From an uncultured Acidobacteriota bacterium (lineage in GTDB: Bacteria > Acidobacteriota > Blastocatellia > RBC074), in assembly GCA_937967285.1 (NCBI GenBank), contig CALBSU010000758.1, positions 1-10,594 on the forward strand: 10,594 bases of DNA, read 5' to 3'. Under the pieces are notes generated by a model. That model saw only the letters and a program-made list of their open reading frames with translations, made no database searches and was not told where the DNA came from. The translations under genes and the position numbers were made by a program. The stretch's first letter is position 1. The number at the start of each line of letters is the position of its first letter. Positions 1 through 10,594 of this stretch are shown one piece after another.

Positions 1-381
1 CAGGCTGAGAACGATCGTCGAACGCCCGATCGTCACGACCGAACCGTCCTTCAGCTCAACATCGTCGGCGCCGATCCTGATACCGCCCACCAGCGTCCCG
101 TTGAGACTCCCGAGATCGCGAACGAAAAAACGCCCGTCTCGCTGATCGATTCGGGCGTGGTTCCTGCTGACGGCCGGGTCGGCCAGGACGATGTCGTTTT
201 CGGGCGACTTGCCGATCGTAGTCGAGCCTCCCGGCGCATGCTCGCGCTTGACTCCGTCGAACTGGGTTATCTTCAATGCGGCTGACGGAATCTCTTCCGC
301 CGAAGTCAGCGGCGAGCCGTCGTGATTGCAGAATTTCGACCGGTCCGGAAACTCGCGCCGGCACACTGGGCAGGTCTTCAA
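1..381 (-). CDS. Zinc-ribbon + FHA domain protein (5' part, cut by window edge)
   Basis: Only the first 127 codons are present; the frame is open at base 1. The N-terminus is a small metal-binding head with C4-x2-C7 and C18-N-H20-D-G, of the 'CPxC...FCPxDG' kind in which Asp replaces the fourth Cys. An FHA domain follows from about residue 36: G57-K58, S72-R73-N-H75 and the G91-S-L-N-G-T turn. FHA domains bind phosphothreonine peptides, so a signalling or scaffold role downstream of a Ser/Thr kinase is likely. The usual FHA Gly-Arg is Gly-Lys here. The start is taken as TTG (381-379) because GAGGAG sits six bases upstream and no ATG or GTG is in frame before an upstream TAA. The nearby ATG at 395-393 hits a stop after five codons. 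It lies downstream of the phytase on the same strand, about 200 bases away, so it may have its own promoter. Domain identity is sure; role and total length are unknown. Confidence 0.85.
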   Translation of the reverse strand, partial: MKTCPVCRREFPDRSKFCNHDGSPLTSAEEIPSAALKITQFDGVKREHAPGGSTTIGKSPENDIVLADPAVSRNHARIDQRDGRFFVRDLGSLNGTLVGGIRIGADDVELKDGSVVTIGRSTIVLSL

Positions 382-400
382 CCTGATCTCCTCATGACGC

Positions 401-442
401 CAGGGATCGGCACCGCCTGATTCAGCGAAATCCCGATCCCTG
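401..442 (-). promoter_or_regulatory. Leader stem-loop upstream of the zinc-ribbon/FHA gene
   Basis: CAGGGATCGG (401-410) and CCGATCCCTG (433-442) form a perfect 10-bp inverted repeat with a 22-nt loop; a smaller CTGA-T-TCAG palindrome lies inside (417-425). The right-hand arm in the mRNA ends seven bases before the GAGGAG ribosome-binding site. It has no following U-run, so it is not a classic terminator. It could be an mRNA leader hairpin affecting translation or an operator. Seen directly; function inferred. Confidence 0.4.
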
Positions 443-478
443 ACAACAGTTTATATTGTTCGTGATTGTCTGTAAGTT

Positions 479-573
479 TTTCCAGTTTCCAGTCCATTCC
501 GAAACATTCGGGTTGACCTGATACTAACCGGTTTCGGATAGACTGGAAACTGGAAACACCTGACTGGAAACTG
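479..573. repeat. Heptamer-repeat hairpin E1 (ACTGGAA units)
   Basis: Two TTCCAGT units (480-493) face ACTGGAA units (542-555), giving a perfect 16-bp inverted repeat (479-494 with 541-556) around a 46-nt core. The heptamer phase continues through a degenerate unit (556-562) to a further ACTGGAA plus ACTG (563-573). The core holds a nested stem, CCGAAAC (499-505) with GTTTCGG (531-537), and inside it CGGGTT with AACCG (509-514, 526-530). The element ends five bases from the phytase stop codon, so it lies in that gene's 3' region. It may act as an mRNA-end structure or be a non-autonomous palindromic repeat. With the leader stem-loop it accounts for most of the stretch between the phytase and FHA genes. 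Confidence 0.75.
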
Positions 574-578
574 CCCTG

Positions 579-1862
579 TTACGGCTTGATGATCGACTCG
601 AACGGAACCAGCTTGAAGTTCTGGTTGCCGCGGTCGTTGAATCCATCCTGGACCACGAAAACGCCGTTCGGGAAAGCGGACCCGAGACTGACGGTCGTAA
701 CATCGATGCCGTCGGTCTCCTCGGCTCCGTCGACCTTGTCGCCGGGCACGATGCGAAACTTCTTGACGTATTCGTTATTGCCTTCGCGGCGATAGACGAC
801 GTAGGAGTGATTCCCCTGGCTGGAAGCGATGAGGTATCCGGTCCCGTCCTTGCCGTAGGCAATGGCCAGTCCTTCGACGTCAGCAAATAGATGACCGTCG
901 CCGACCTTCGCAACCTGCGTCCGGGCGTCTCCGGTATCAGGCTCCGCGCCGTACTTCCAGATGCCGACCGGTTCCTCGCTGACGTAGAAATGGCCCAGAT
1001 CATCGTCGGCTACGCAGCCCTCGACAACCTGTCCGACCTTGAAATTCCTGACCTTTTTGGCATCGACCTTGCCTGATCCGTTGTCGAAGAACTGCCACTG
1101 CTCGACGTCGCCCGATTTGCTGGTCGCGAAATGATAGACCTCGCCGTTCTTCGGGCTGCGATACATACAGGAACCGTAGACCTGAATGGTATGCTTGACC
1201 TTTCGCGCGGCTACATTTTCGAGCATGCGCGTATCAGGATTGACCTTGTAGATGGCGATCGTGTTATCGCTGCGATTGCCGGCGGTCACGAGCGCGACTT
1301 CGCTGCCGTTGAGCTTGAAACCGTCCCTCAGATCGACGTTGTCAAGCTGTCCGTCGGCGAGGTACTGAATCTGCTTGCCGCTCAGATCGTAGACGGCAAG
1401 GCCGCCCTGCTTGTTGGTGCCGATGATGGTGCTCTTCTCAGGATCGGCCTTGTTGATCCAGATCGCCGGATCGTCGGCGGCGTCGCCGCTGCTCGGAACG
1501 GGATCGGTCTCGATCGTGGCCGTGACGGCCTCGATCGCATCGACGGTCAGCCCCACGCTCGGAGCCCGGTTTCCGGCACTCGAAGAATCCTTCTTATCCT
1601 TCTTTGAAGACTTTTCCTTCTTCTTCTTCTCTTCCTTCTGCTCGTCGTCGTCATCATCGGACTCGGACTTCTTCTTGTCTTTCTTTTCTTTCTTCTCTTT
1701 CTTGTCCTTGTCATCCGCTGACGGGGTCGGATCGTTGAGGCCCGCCCGTGCCGGCTCGACCGCCAGTCCCACTGAAAGGGCCAGTACCATGAGGATTACC
1801 AGCCAGCCATAGCGCTTCGGGGCATGATCATTGTTGCCTCTCGTTGCTGGAGTGTGTGTCAT
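579..1862 (-). CDS. phy: Secreted beta-propeller phytase (3-phytase family)
   Basis: Predicted to hydrolyse phosphate from phytate (myo-inositol hexakisphosphate) outside the cytoplasm, with calcium. The 427-residue protein has a Sec-type signal peptide (K16-R17, hydrophobic stretch about 20-35, likely cut after A-R-A40). A Lys/Asp/Glu/Ser-rich linker follows (about 49-95), then the catalytic propeller from about 105. Family hallmarks are present in order: DDPAIWI (130-136), GTNKQGG around 148-154, NVDLR (175-179), NRSDN (196-200), VEGCVADDD (280-288), SEEPVGIWK (295-303), DVEGL (328-332), SSQGN (347-351), TDGID (383-387) and NFKLVP (415-420). The acidic and basic residues expected to bind calcium and phosphate appear retained. 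The frame is open upstream to an ATG at 2051, but ATG 1862 is chosen because the signal peptide starts there and GGAGGA lies upstream (spacing about 11, rather long). It follows an ATP-grasp gene by 242 bases on the same strand, so co-transcription is possible but not shown. The long acid/base linker is unlike Bacillus phytases. Confidence 0.93.
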   Translation of the reverse strand: MTHTPATRGNNDHAPKRYGWLVILMVLALSVGLAVEPARAGLNDPTPSADDKDKKEKKEKKDKKKSESDDDDDEQKEEKKKKEKSSKKDKKDSSSAGNRAPSVGLTVDAIEAVTATIETDPVPSSGDAADDPAIWINKADPEKSTIIGTNKQGGLAVYDLSGKQIQYLADGQLDNVDLRDGFKLNGSEVALVTAGNRSDNTIAIYKVNPDTRMLENVAARKVKHTIQVYGSCMYRSPKNGEVYHFATSKSGDVEQWQFFDNGSGKVDAKKVRNFKVGQVVEGCVADDDLGHFYVSEEPVGIWKYGAEPDTGDARTQVAKVGDGHLFADVEGLAIAYGKDGTGYLIASSQGNHSYVVYRREGNNEYVKKFRIVPGDKVDGAEETDGIDVTTVSLGSAFPNGVFVVQDGFNDRGNQNFKLVPFESIIKP

Positions 1863-1895
1863 AAAAAGTTGCGTCCTCCAAAATTTTTCTCTTCC

Positions 1896-1949
1896 GATCC
1901 GGTAAGAATCGTTCGCTCGCTCGGATGTTTCAGATACCGGATCCGGTAA
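1896..1949 (-). promoter_or_regulatory. Repeated TTACCGGATC sites and palindrome upstream of phytase
   Basis: On the coding strand TTACCGGATC occurs twice, at 1949-1940 and 1905-1896, 44 bases apart. The distal copy is part of a perfect 14-bp palindrome, TACCGGATCCGGTA (1935-1948). Both sites fall in the 242-base gap before the phytase, upstream of its ribosome-binding site. They could be operators, for example for a phosphate-responsive regulator, but they do not resemble the E. coli Pho box. I saw no convincing -35/-10 pair in this gap, and nothing else in 1950-2104. Confidence 0.35.
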
Positions 1950-2104
1950 ACGCGTGCTGAGATGTCGAAACCCTGCGTTCGTGTTGCCAGCCGATTTCAG
2001 CAACTCGAAATTTTTTGAACTGCCAGCACCCGGCCCGACATCAGCACGCAAAGCAGCAAACCGTTCAGCCGCAATAAGTTACACACTCCAGAGCGCTGAT
2101 CGAC

Positions 2105-2953
2105 TCATTTCATGGAATTCATGACGAAGTCGGCGATGCGGTTGCCGCCCTGAGGCACGCCCTTGTACCCGGGGAAGCAGTTGACCTCGATGACCGAATA
2201 GCCTTTGGAGGTCTTGATCAGATCGACGCCGTAAAGCTGGAGTCCGAAGAGGCTTCCGCAACGGCGGATCAGAGCATCGAGCTCGGGATCGTCCTCGACG
2301 GGTGTTCCGAGCTTCTCCTCCTTCGTTTTGGCGGGGAAGATGCGGCGGATGGTGTGAACGTAATCGCCGACGGCGTAGGCCTTGTAATCGAACGGTTCGT
2401 GATCCTCGTACTCCTGGGCGAAGATGAGACGTTCGCCGAGCGCGGTGCCGTCCTCGCCTCCGCCGCCGTCATCGTCGGCATCGGCATCGGCCGCGCGTCT
2501 CCGGATCAGATCGTCGAACTGAGCTTCGTCCATGCAGATCTCGATTCCCTGCCCTCGCCGCCCCTTGTACGGCTTGACGATGATCGGCATTTCGCGCACC
2601 ACCGACCGGAGCGATTCGATCGAATCAGTGACGAAGGTCCGCGGCGTCGGAATGCCCGCCTGCAGCAGCATGGTGCAGGTCAGTATCTTGTCGCGCACCT
2701 TCATCGTCGCCGGATATTCGTTGAGCACCTTCGCGCCGCGATAGTGCGCCGCCGCCGCCAGCGACTCAGCCAGCGGGGAATGAGACTTGAACAGATAGAG
2801 GTCGAAATCGAACTTGAAATGCTCGAGGTCGATCAACCCGCTCCGCTCGGTGACCACTTCAACCTCTGCGCCACGCTCGCCAAGCCCGTTGAGAACTTCG
2901 TATGTCACCGAATCCTTGCTTCTCGGCGGCTCCATCAGAAAACAGATTCGCAT
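2105..2953 (-). CDS. ATP-grasp enzyme D (RimK/ITPK-like)
   Basis: A 282-residue ATP-grasp enzyme. An N-terminal pre-ATP-grasp part carries DLYLFKS (51-57), then IPTPRTF (101-107) and the nucleotide-binding lysine in IIVKP (K127) with a following glycine-rich loop (GRRGQG, 131-136). Next come DYKAYAVGD (189-197), YGVDLI (241-246) and the metal-binding C-terminal motif [14 protein letters not shown] (254-267). These parts are typical of enzymes that activate a carboxylate or phosphorylate a substrate using ATP and magnesium. The FPGYKGVP tail resembles inositol phosphate kinases; RimK-type amino-acid ligation is the main alternative. A low-complexity acidic insert of Ala/Asp/Gly (about 154-169) is absent from the other three copies. 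Start ATG 2953 has AAGGAG six bases upstream. It is separated from the MFS gene by a repeat hairpin, so it may be less tightly co-expressed than A-C. The substrate is unknown. Confidence 0.9.
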   Translation of the reverse strand: MRICFLMEPPRSKDSVTYEVLNGLGERGAEVEVVTERSGLIDLEHFKFDFDLYLFKSHSPLAESLAAAAHYRGAKVLNEYPATMKVRDKILTCTMLLQAGIPTPRTFVTDSIESLRSVVREMPIIVKPYKGRRGQGIEICMDEAQFDDLIRRRAADADADDDGGGGEDGTALGERLIFAQEYEDHEPFDYKAYAVGDYVHTIRRIFPAKTKEEKLGTPVEDDPELDALIRRCGSLFGLQLYGVDLIKTSKGYSVIEVNCFPGYKGVPQGGNRIADFVMNSMK

Positions 2954-2969
2954 CGATCTCTCCTTGAAT

Positions 2970-4252
<1,283 letters not shown>

Positions 4253-4253
<1 letters not shown>

Positions 4254-5083
4254 CAGGAACCGCTCTGATGAACCGGCGGCGTAAGCTGATGCTTCCCTTG
4301 GGCATACTCATCGATGTAATCGGCGATCATCGGCCCCGCGTTGGGGACGCCCTTGTAACCCGGGAAATAGTTAACGTCGACGACATACGGGCCGCGGTCG
4401 CTTTCGATGATATCGAGGCCGTAAAGGCCGAGCCCGCAGACCTGTCCGACCTTCTGCGACAGCCGGCGAACTTCCTCTGTGATCTCGACCGGTCTGCCGG
4501 GAACCGAGAAACTCGTCTCGGAAAACGGTTTCTGCACGCCGTAGACCTGATCGCCGACGACATAGATCTTGAGGTCCTCGCCCGGCCCCGGGATCGCCTC
4601 CTGGATGATCATCGGCGTGGTCGGAGGCGGAATCTTGTCGATGTCCTCCGGCGTCCGGCAGAGATTGACTCCCGCGCCGCGATGCCCCATGTGAGGCTTG
4701 ATGATCAGCGGACGCTCCTCGATCAGCGATTTGGCGAGGCTCAGATCTCCCGTCACCCACGAATCCGGCGCCGGAATCCCCGCTTCGCGGAGCAGCTTCG
4801 AGGTGATGATCTTGCTCTGAATCAGCGAACAGGACTGGTACGGATTGAGGATATTTGCGCCCTGGGTGAAGAGGATGCCGGCCAGCGCCAGCGAAAGCTC
4901 GGTGTGCGATTTGAGCACGTACATGTCGTGCTCGATCTTCAGCTCATCCGGTCGCTGCAGGATCTCTTCGGCGATATCCTCCGTCACCGTGTAACCGCGC
5001 CCGCGCAGAATATCGTAAGCCTCGACCAGCACCGGGCTCGGCACCGGAGGAACACGTCGAACGATCAGAAAATGCAGTTTCAT
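4253..5083 (-). CDS. ATP-grasp enzyme C (RimK/ITPK-like)
   Basis: 276 residues, same fold as its neighbours. Visible landmarks: [11 protein letters not shown] (53-63), ANILNPY (76-82), IPAPDSW (103-109), the ATP-binding lysine in LIIKP (K129) with HRGAG after it, [10 protein letters not shown] (169-178), LYGLDII (220-226), and [17 protein letters not shown] (234-250) followed by MIADYI. The last motif is the closest of the four to the ITPK consensus, with Asp-x-Asn as the expected magnesium ligands. It probably phosphorylates an inositol-type polyol phosphate or ligates an amino acid to a carboxylate; the sequence does not decide. ATG 5083 has AGGGAG five bases upstream. It starts 37 bases after ATP-grasp B and overlaps the MFS start. 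The Pro/His/Gln/Ser tail (about 263-276) is probably disordered. Confidence 0.92.
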
Positions 5084-5120
5084 CTAAACTCCCTGTATTT
5101 GGGATCTCCCGGCGCGCCGA

Positions 5121-5924
5121 TCACACGGTCCCGGGCAGACATCCGGATATGTAATCGGCCAGCAGGCTGCCGGCGTTCGGAACACCTTTGTAACCGGGGA
5201 AATTATTGATATCGACCACGAAGGGATGACCGTCGCTCGTCACTATATCGACGCCGTAGAGCCCCGCGCCGAACGCCTCGCCGCATTTGAGCGCGATCTC
5301 CCGCATCTCGTCCGGGACGTCGAACGGTTCGCCGAGCTTGTCCTCGAGCGTCACCGGCGGCCAGACGCGCCGGACTCCGAAGACCTGCCTGTCGATGACA
5401 TACAGTTTGTAGTCGCGCCCGTCAGGCTCGTGATATCGCTGGGCGAAGACGATTCCGTTCTCGGCCTGGACATCGCCGAGGTCCTCAGCGGCGCGGATGA
5501 TCCTCACGCCCCGCCCCTGGGATGCCGCCCAGAACGGCTTGACGACCAGCGGACCTCCGTCGAGCAGTCCGGCGAGCTGAACCGGATCGGATGCAAACCA
5601 GGTCGCCGGCAGCGGAACTCCGGCGCGCTGCAGCCGCCGCGTCGAGACGATCTTGTCTCGCATCGCGCTGACGGTCGCGTAAGGGTTGAGAATCCTGGCC
5701 CCCGCCTCATCCAGCACGCGCGCCAGACCGAGAGCCATCTCGGTCCCGGATTTGAGCAGGTAGAGGTCGCAGTCCGCCGTGATTTCGGAGACATCGCGCG
5801 GCCGGTCCTCCGGATAGATTGTCTCGATCGCGATCCCGCGCCCGGTCAGAATCTCGAGCGCCGACTGCATGATCGATCCTGACTTGTGAGCCTTCTCTTT
5901 TTTTGTGATCAGTCCGATCTTCAT
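5121..5924 (-). CDS. ATP-grasp enzyme B (RimK/ITPK-like)
   Basis: 267 residues and complete. It begins with a Rossmann-like MKIGLIT strand, then DLYLLKS (53-59), ARILNPY (76-82), VPLPATW (103-109) and LVVKP (ATP-site K129). The next loop, FWAASQGRG (131-139), is two residues longer than in C and D. DYKLYVIDRQ (171-180) lacks the VVGD form found in C, and GVRRVWP (183-189) resembles the basic stretch after this strand in ITPK proteins. YGVDIV (223-228) and [17 protein letters not shown] (236-252) complete the catalytic core. It starts three bases after the stop of ATP-grasp A, so the two are certainly one transcript. The Shine-Dalgarno is poor (GAGGG almost touching the ATG), which fits translational re-initiation. 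Activity is inferred from the fold only. Confidence 0.92.
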   Translation of the reverse strand: MKIGLITKKEKAHKSGSIMQSALEILTGRGIAIETIYPEDRPRDVSEITADCDLYLLKSGTEMALGLARVLDEAGARILNPYATVSAMRDKIVSTRRLQRAGVPLPATWFASDPVQLAGLLDGGPLVVKPFWAASQGRGVRIIRAAEDLGDVQAENGIVFAQRYHEPDGRDYKLYVIDRQVFGVRRVWPPVTLEDKLGEPFDVPDEMREIALKCGEAFGAGLYGVDIVTSDGHPFVVDINNFPGYKGVPNAGSLLADYISGCLPGTV

Positions 5925-5927
5925 CCC

Positions 5928-6746
<819 letters not shown>

Positions 6747-6823
6747 CCGTTTTGTCCTTGCGCCGACTTTTTTCGGCTTCTCGCAACAATTCTGAAGGAA
6801 CGGGGCGTGGTAAAATCCCGGCG

Positions 6824-6851
6824 ATTATAACTACATATCCTCACAGGTCAA
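6824..6851 (-). promoter_or_regulatory. Sigma70-type promoter of the ATP-grasp/MFS operon
   Basis: On the minus strand TTGACC (6851-6846) is followed after 16 bases by a perfect TATAAT (6829-6824). The expected transcription start is near 6817, giving a leader of about 70 bases before the ATG of ATP-grasp A. It is the best promoter match I found in the window and points into the operon. Confidence 0.65.
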
Positions 6852-6896
6852 ATAGTTTCACGGAGCATGCCGGGACAGACATCTTTTTAGATCGCC

Positions 6897-6920
6897 ATAA
6901 CATCAACTGAATGTTATACT
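6897..6920 (+). promoter_or_regulatory. Extended -10 promoter with overlapping inverted repeat
   Basis: TGTTATACT (6912-6920) fits an extended -10 element (TG-n-TATAMT) pointing at the FHA-TPR gene; no good -35 is seen, which is common for this class. ATAACAT (6897-6903) and ATGTTAT (6911-6917) form a perfect 7-bp inverted repeat with a 7-nt spacer that overlaps the -10, the layout expected of a repressor site. The start of transcription would be near 6927. Confidence 0.45.
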
Positions 6921-6997
6921 AACCCGGCTTGACGAATTTTAATAAATCGTAGCCGAACCATTTACCGCATCAACATGAGATGACGGGAGCATCCGCG

Positions 6998-9250
<2,253 letters not shown>

Positions 9251-9263
9251 ATCTGGAGAGAAC

Positions 9264-10415
9264 GTGCGAATCATCATCCTCGGATCGGGACGGGTAGGAC
9301 TTGGCGCGCTCGGCGTTGCGCTGGCGCTGCAGGGGCACGAGATCGTCTTCGCGGCCCGGCGGCGCGAGATCGTCGATTCGATCAACCGCCACGGTTATTT
9401 CGTCAAGACTAAAGGTACGGTCGAGGCGACCGTCGAGGTGCGCGGAGTTCGTGCCGTCGGAATGAGCGGCGAGGAGTTCGCGACAGAGGTGGCTGAAGCC
9501 GACCAGATCTACACCTCCGTCAGGCCTGACAATCTTCCCGAGATCGCTCCCCTCCTCGCCGAAACCATCCTCTTCAGGGTCAAATCCGGCCGGACACGGC
9601 CGCTCGACGTCTTCTGCTGCGAGAATCTCAAGAACTCGGGTTCTCAGCTCGAAAGACTGATCTTCGCCAGCATCCCCTACCAGTTCGCCCAGGAGGTACA
9701 GGACGCCGTCGGCTTCAACGCGGCGATCTCGGACCGGATAGTTTCATCCCAGGAGACGGATGAGGAAGGCCGGATCGTCATCACCGCCGATGCCACGGGA
9801 GACGTGCTCTTCGATACGCTGCAGGTCAAGGGCGATTTCGAGATCCTTCCTCCGTTCAAGGGGCTCGACAACTTCCCCGCCAGCATCGAGGAGAAGCTCT
9901 ACATCCTGAACTGCGGACACGCCGTCTGCGCCTATCTCGGATATCGTCGCGGATACACCTACATTCACGAAGCGATGTCGGACGAGGCGATAAATCGTTC
10001 GGTGGTCGGAGCGATGCTCGAGGCGCAGCGCGCGCTGCAGATGAAACATGGGCGCTCGCTCCATTACGGCAAAATGATCAACGATATTCTGGTCAGTTTC
10101 TCGAACGCGGCGCTGATGGACACGATCGCGCGCGTGGGCCGCGATCCGATCCGCAAGATGCAGTCCGACGACCGGCTGATCGGCCCGGCCAAACTGGCCT
10201 ATCGTTACGGGATCGATCCGTCGAACCTGATCGCGGGATGCGCCGCCGCGCTGACATTCGGTCCCGAGGGGGACCCGCAGGCGCGCGAAATGCAGAAACT
10301 GATCCGGGAACGGGGCATCGACTACGCGCTCGAATTCATCAGCCAGATCCGTCCCTGGAATCCGATCTCGGGACTCATCCGCGAAGAACTGAAGAACCAG
10401 CAATCCAACAACTAA
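9264..10415 (+). CDS. mtlD: Mannitol-1-phosphate 5-dehydrogenase-like polyol phosphate dehydrogenase
   Basis: 383 residues, nearly the length of E. coli MtlD. MtlD interconverts mannitol 1-phosphate and fructose 6-phosphate with NAD in the cytoplasm. The N-terminus has a Rossmann dinucleotide motif (GSGRVGLGALG, 7-17), then CENLKNS (119-125). The family's catalytic signature Lys-x4-Asn-x2-His is intact as K211, N216 and H219 (KLYILNCGHA), followed by CAYLGYRRGYT. The C-terminal half (ARVGRDPIRKM, DDRLIGPA, NLIAGCAAAL, DPQA) matches the MtlD helical domain. The start is GTG 9264, with GGAG five bases upstream. It lies 13 bases after the FHA-TPR gene, so the two are likely co-transcribed. No mannitol PTS gene is present, so a different polyol phosphate substrate is possible. 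Family confident; exact substrate not. Confidence 0.88.
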   Translation: MRIIILGSGRVGLGALGVALALQGHEIVFAARRREIVDSINRHGYFVKTKGTVEATVEVRGVRAVGMSGEEFATEVAEADQIYTSVRPDNLPEIAPLLAETILFRVKSGRTRPLDVFCCENLKNSGSQLERLIFASIPYQFAQEVQDAVGFNAAISDRIVSSQETDEEGRIVITADATGDVLFDTLQVKGDFEILPPFKGLDNFPASIEEKLYILNCGHAVCAYLGYRRGYTYIHEAMSDEAINRSVVGAMLEAQRALQMKHGRSLHYGKMINDILVSFSNAALMDTIARVGRDPIRKMQSDDRLIGPAKLAYRYGIDPSNLIAGCAAALTFGPEGDPQAREMQKLIRERGIDYALEFISQIRPWNPISGLIREELKNQQSNN

Positions 10416-10448
10416 TCCTATCTCACGTTGATTGAGAGGAAAAAAATC

Positions 10449-10516
10449 AGCCGCAAAGTCCGCTAAGAGAGCAAAGAAGATTAACCGCAAAGGCCGCGAA
10501 GGTGGCAAAGGAGGAT
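10449..10516. repeat. Tandem CCGCAAAG-type repeat, two copies
   Basis: Two copies of a 32-nt unit start at 10451 and 10485 (34-base period). They share CCGCAAAG, CCGC-n-AAG and GCAAAG blocks, and each copy is itself built of roughly 11-base GC-AAAG subunits. Degenerate repeats of this look are scattered in many environmental bacterial genomes. It begins 36 bases after the mtlD-like stop codon. No terminator with a T-run is visible between 10416 and 10448; only a weak TCTCA/TGAGA hairpin is present (10421-10437). Confidence 0.6.
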
Positions 10517-10594
10517 CAGGCGAGGACGTCGCCGCGACGATCTGCGGGAGGAGAGATGAAGGCGATCGCGTCGTGATGGTCGGCCGGCTCCCAG
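10516..10594 (-). CDS. Possible C-terminal tail of a convergent gene (partial)
   Basis: On the minus strand a frame open at the window edge runs 25 codons to a TGA at 10518-10516, ending DHHDAIAFISPPADRRGDVL-A. Most of its codons end in G or C, as in the other genes here. It would converge on the mtlD-like gene and end at the edge of the tandem repeat, as the phytase and MFS genes do at theirs. No family is recognised and the piece is too short to be sure. The alternative is a rightward gene: GGGAGGAG precedes ATG 10556, but that frame stops after six codons. Confidence 0.3.
   Translation of the reverse strand, partial: WEPADHHDAIAFISPPADRRGDVLA

Noticed and set aside
1863..2051. N-terminal extension of the phytase to an ATG at 2051
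   Set aside because: The extra 63 residues precede a good signal peptide, contain the candidate operator repeats and have no conserved features. ATG 1862 has a GGAGGA upstream.
4268..5209. 313-codon plus-strand frame over ATP-grasp C
   Set aside because: It is antisense to a conserved ATP-grasp enzyme; the Arg/Asp/Leu-rich product shows no domain, and the frame crosses a gene boundary.
10421..10437. TCTCA/TGAGA hairpin as a terminator of the mtlD-like operon
   Set aside because: The stem is only five base pairs with a 7-nt loop and is followed by A residues rather than T on the coding strand.
10556..10576. Short rightward frame after GGGAGGAG as a leader peptide or gene start
   Set aside because: It has only six codons before TGA. 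An overlapping ATG at 10576 runs off the edge after six codons, so neither can be supported.

Overview
The window (10,594 bases, GC-rich, bacterial codon use and Shine-Dalgarno sites) has a leftward block from about 6820 down to base 1 and a rightward block from about 6912 to 10415. The host cannot be named from the sequence alone. Several traits fit Acidobacteriota or a related environmental lineage: the Cys-rich 'CPVC...FCNHDG' head on an FHA protein, the FHA-TPR architecture, and short tandem repeats just after gene ends. This is inference and low confidence. No tRNA, rRNA, CRISPR array, IS element or integrase was seen.

Leftward block, in transcription order. A convincing sigma70-type promoter (TTGACC, 16 bp, TATAAT) precedes four tightly packed genes: ATP-grasp enzyme A (6746-5928), ATP-grasp B (5924-5121), ATP-grasp C (5083-4253) and an MFS transporter (4253-3054) whose start codon overlaps the stop of C. 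A fourth ATP-grasp enzyme D (2953-2105) follows after a heptamer-repeat hairpin. Then come a secreted beta-propeller phytase (1862-579), another heptamer-repeat hairpin, and the first 127 codons of a zinc-ribbon/FHA protein (381 to the edge).

Rightward block. A gene for an FHA-TPR protein with a C-terminal degenerate receiver domain (6998-9250) is followed 13 bases later by a mannitol-1-phosphate 5-dehydrogenase-like gene (9264-10415). A third repeat element lies beyond it, then possibly the tail of a convergent gene (10516 to the edge).

The most interesting system is the ATP-grasp/MFS group. Three of the four enzymes end in a motif of the form (V)(D/E)(V/I)[10 protein letters not shown]. 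This resembles the C-terminal Mg-binding motif of eukaryotic inositol phosphate kinases (ITPK) at least as much as that of RimK-type ligases. The next gene encodes a secreted enzyme of the family that dephosphorylates inositol hexakisphosphate. Two hypotheses follow: (1) phytate is scavenged outside and inositol phosphates are re-phosphorylated inside; (2) RimK-like ligases build a small peptide-like product that the MFS protein exports. The sequence alone cannot decide. A second notable signal is the pair of heptamer-repeat hairpins directly 3' of the phytase and MFS genes, both with 46-nt cores between inverted heptamer arms.
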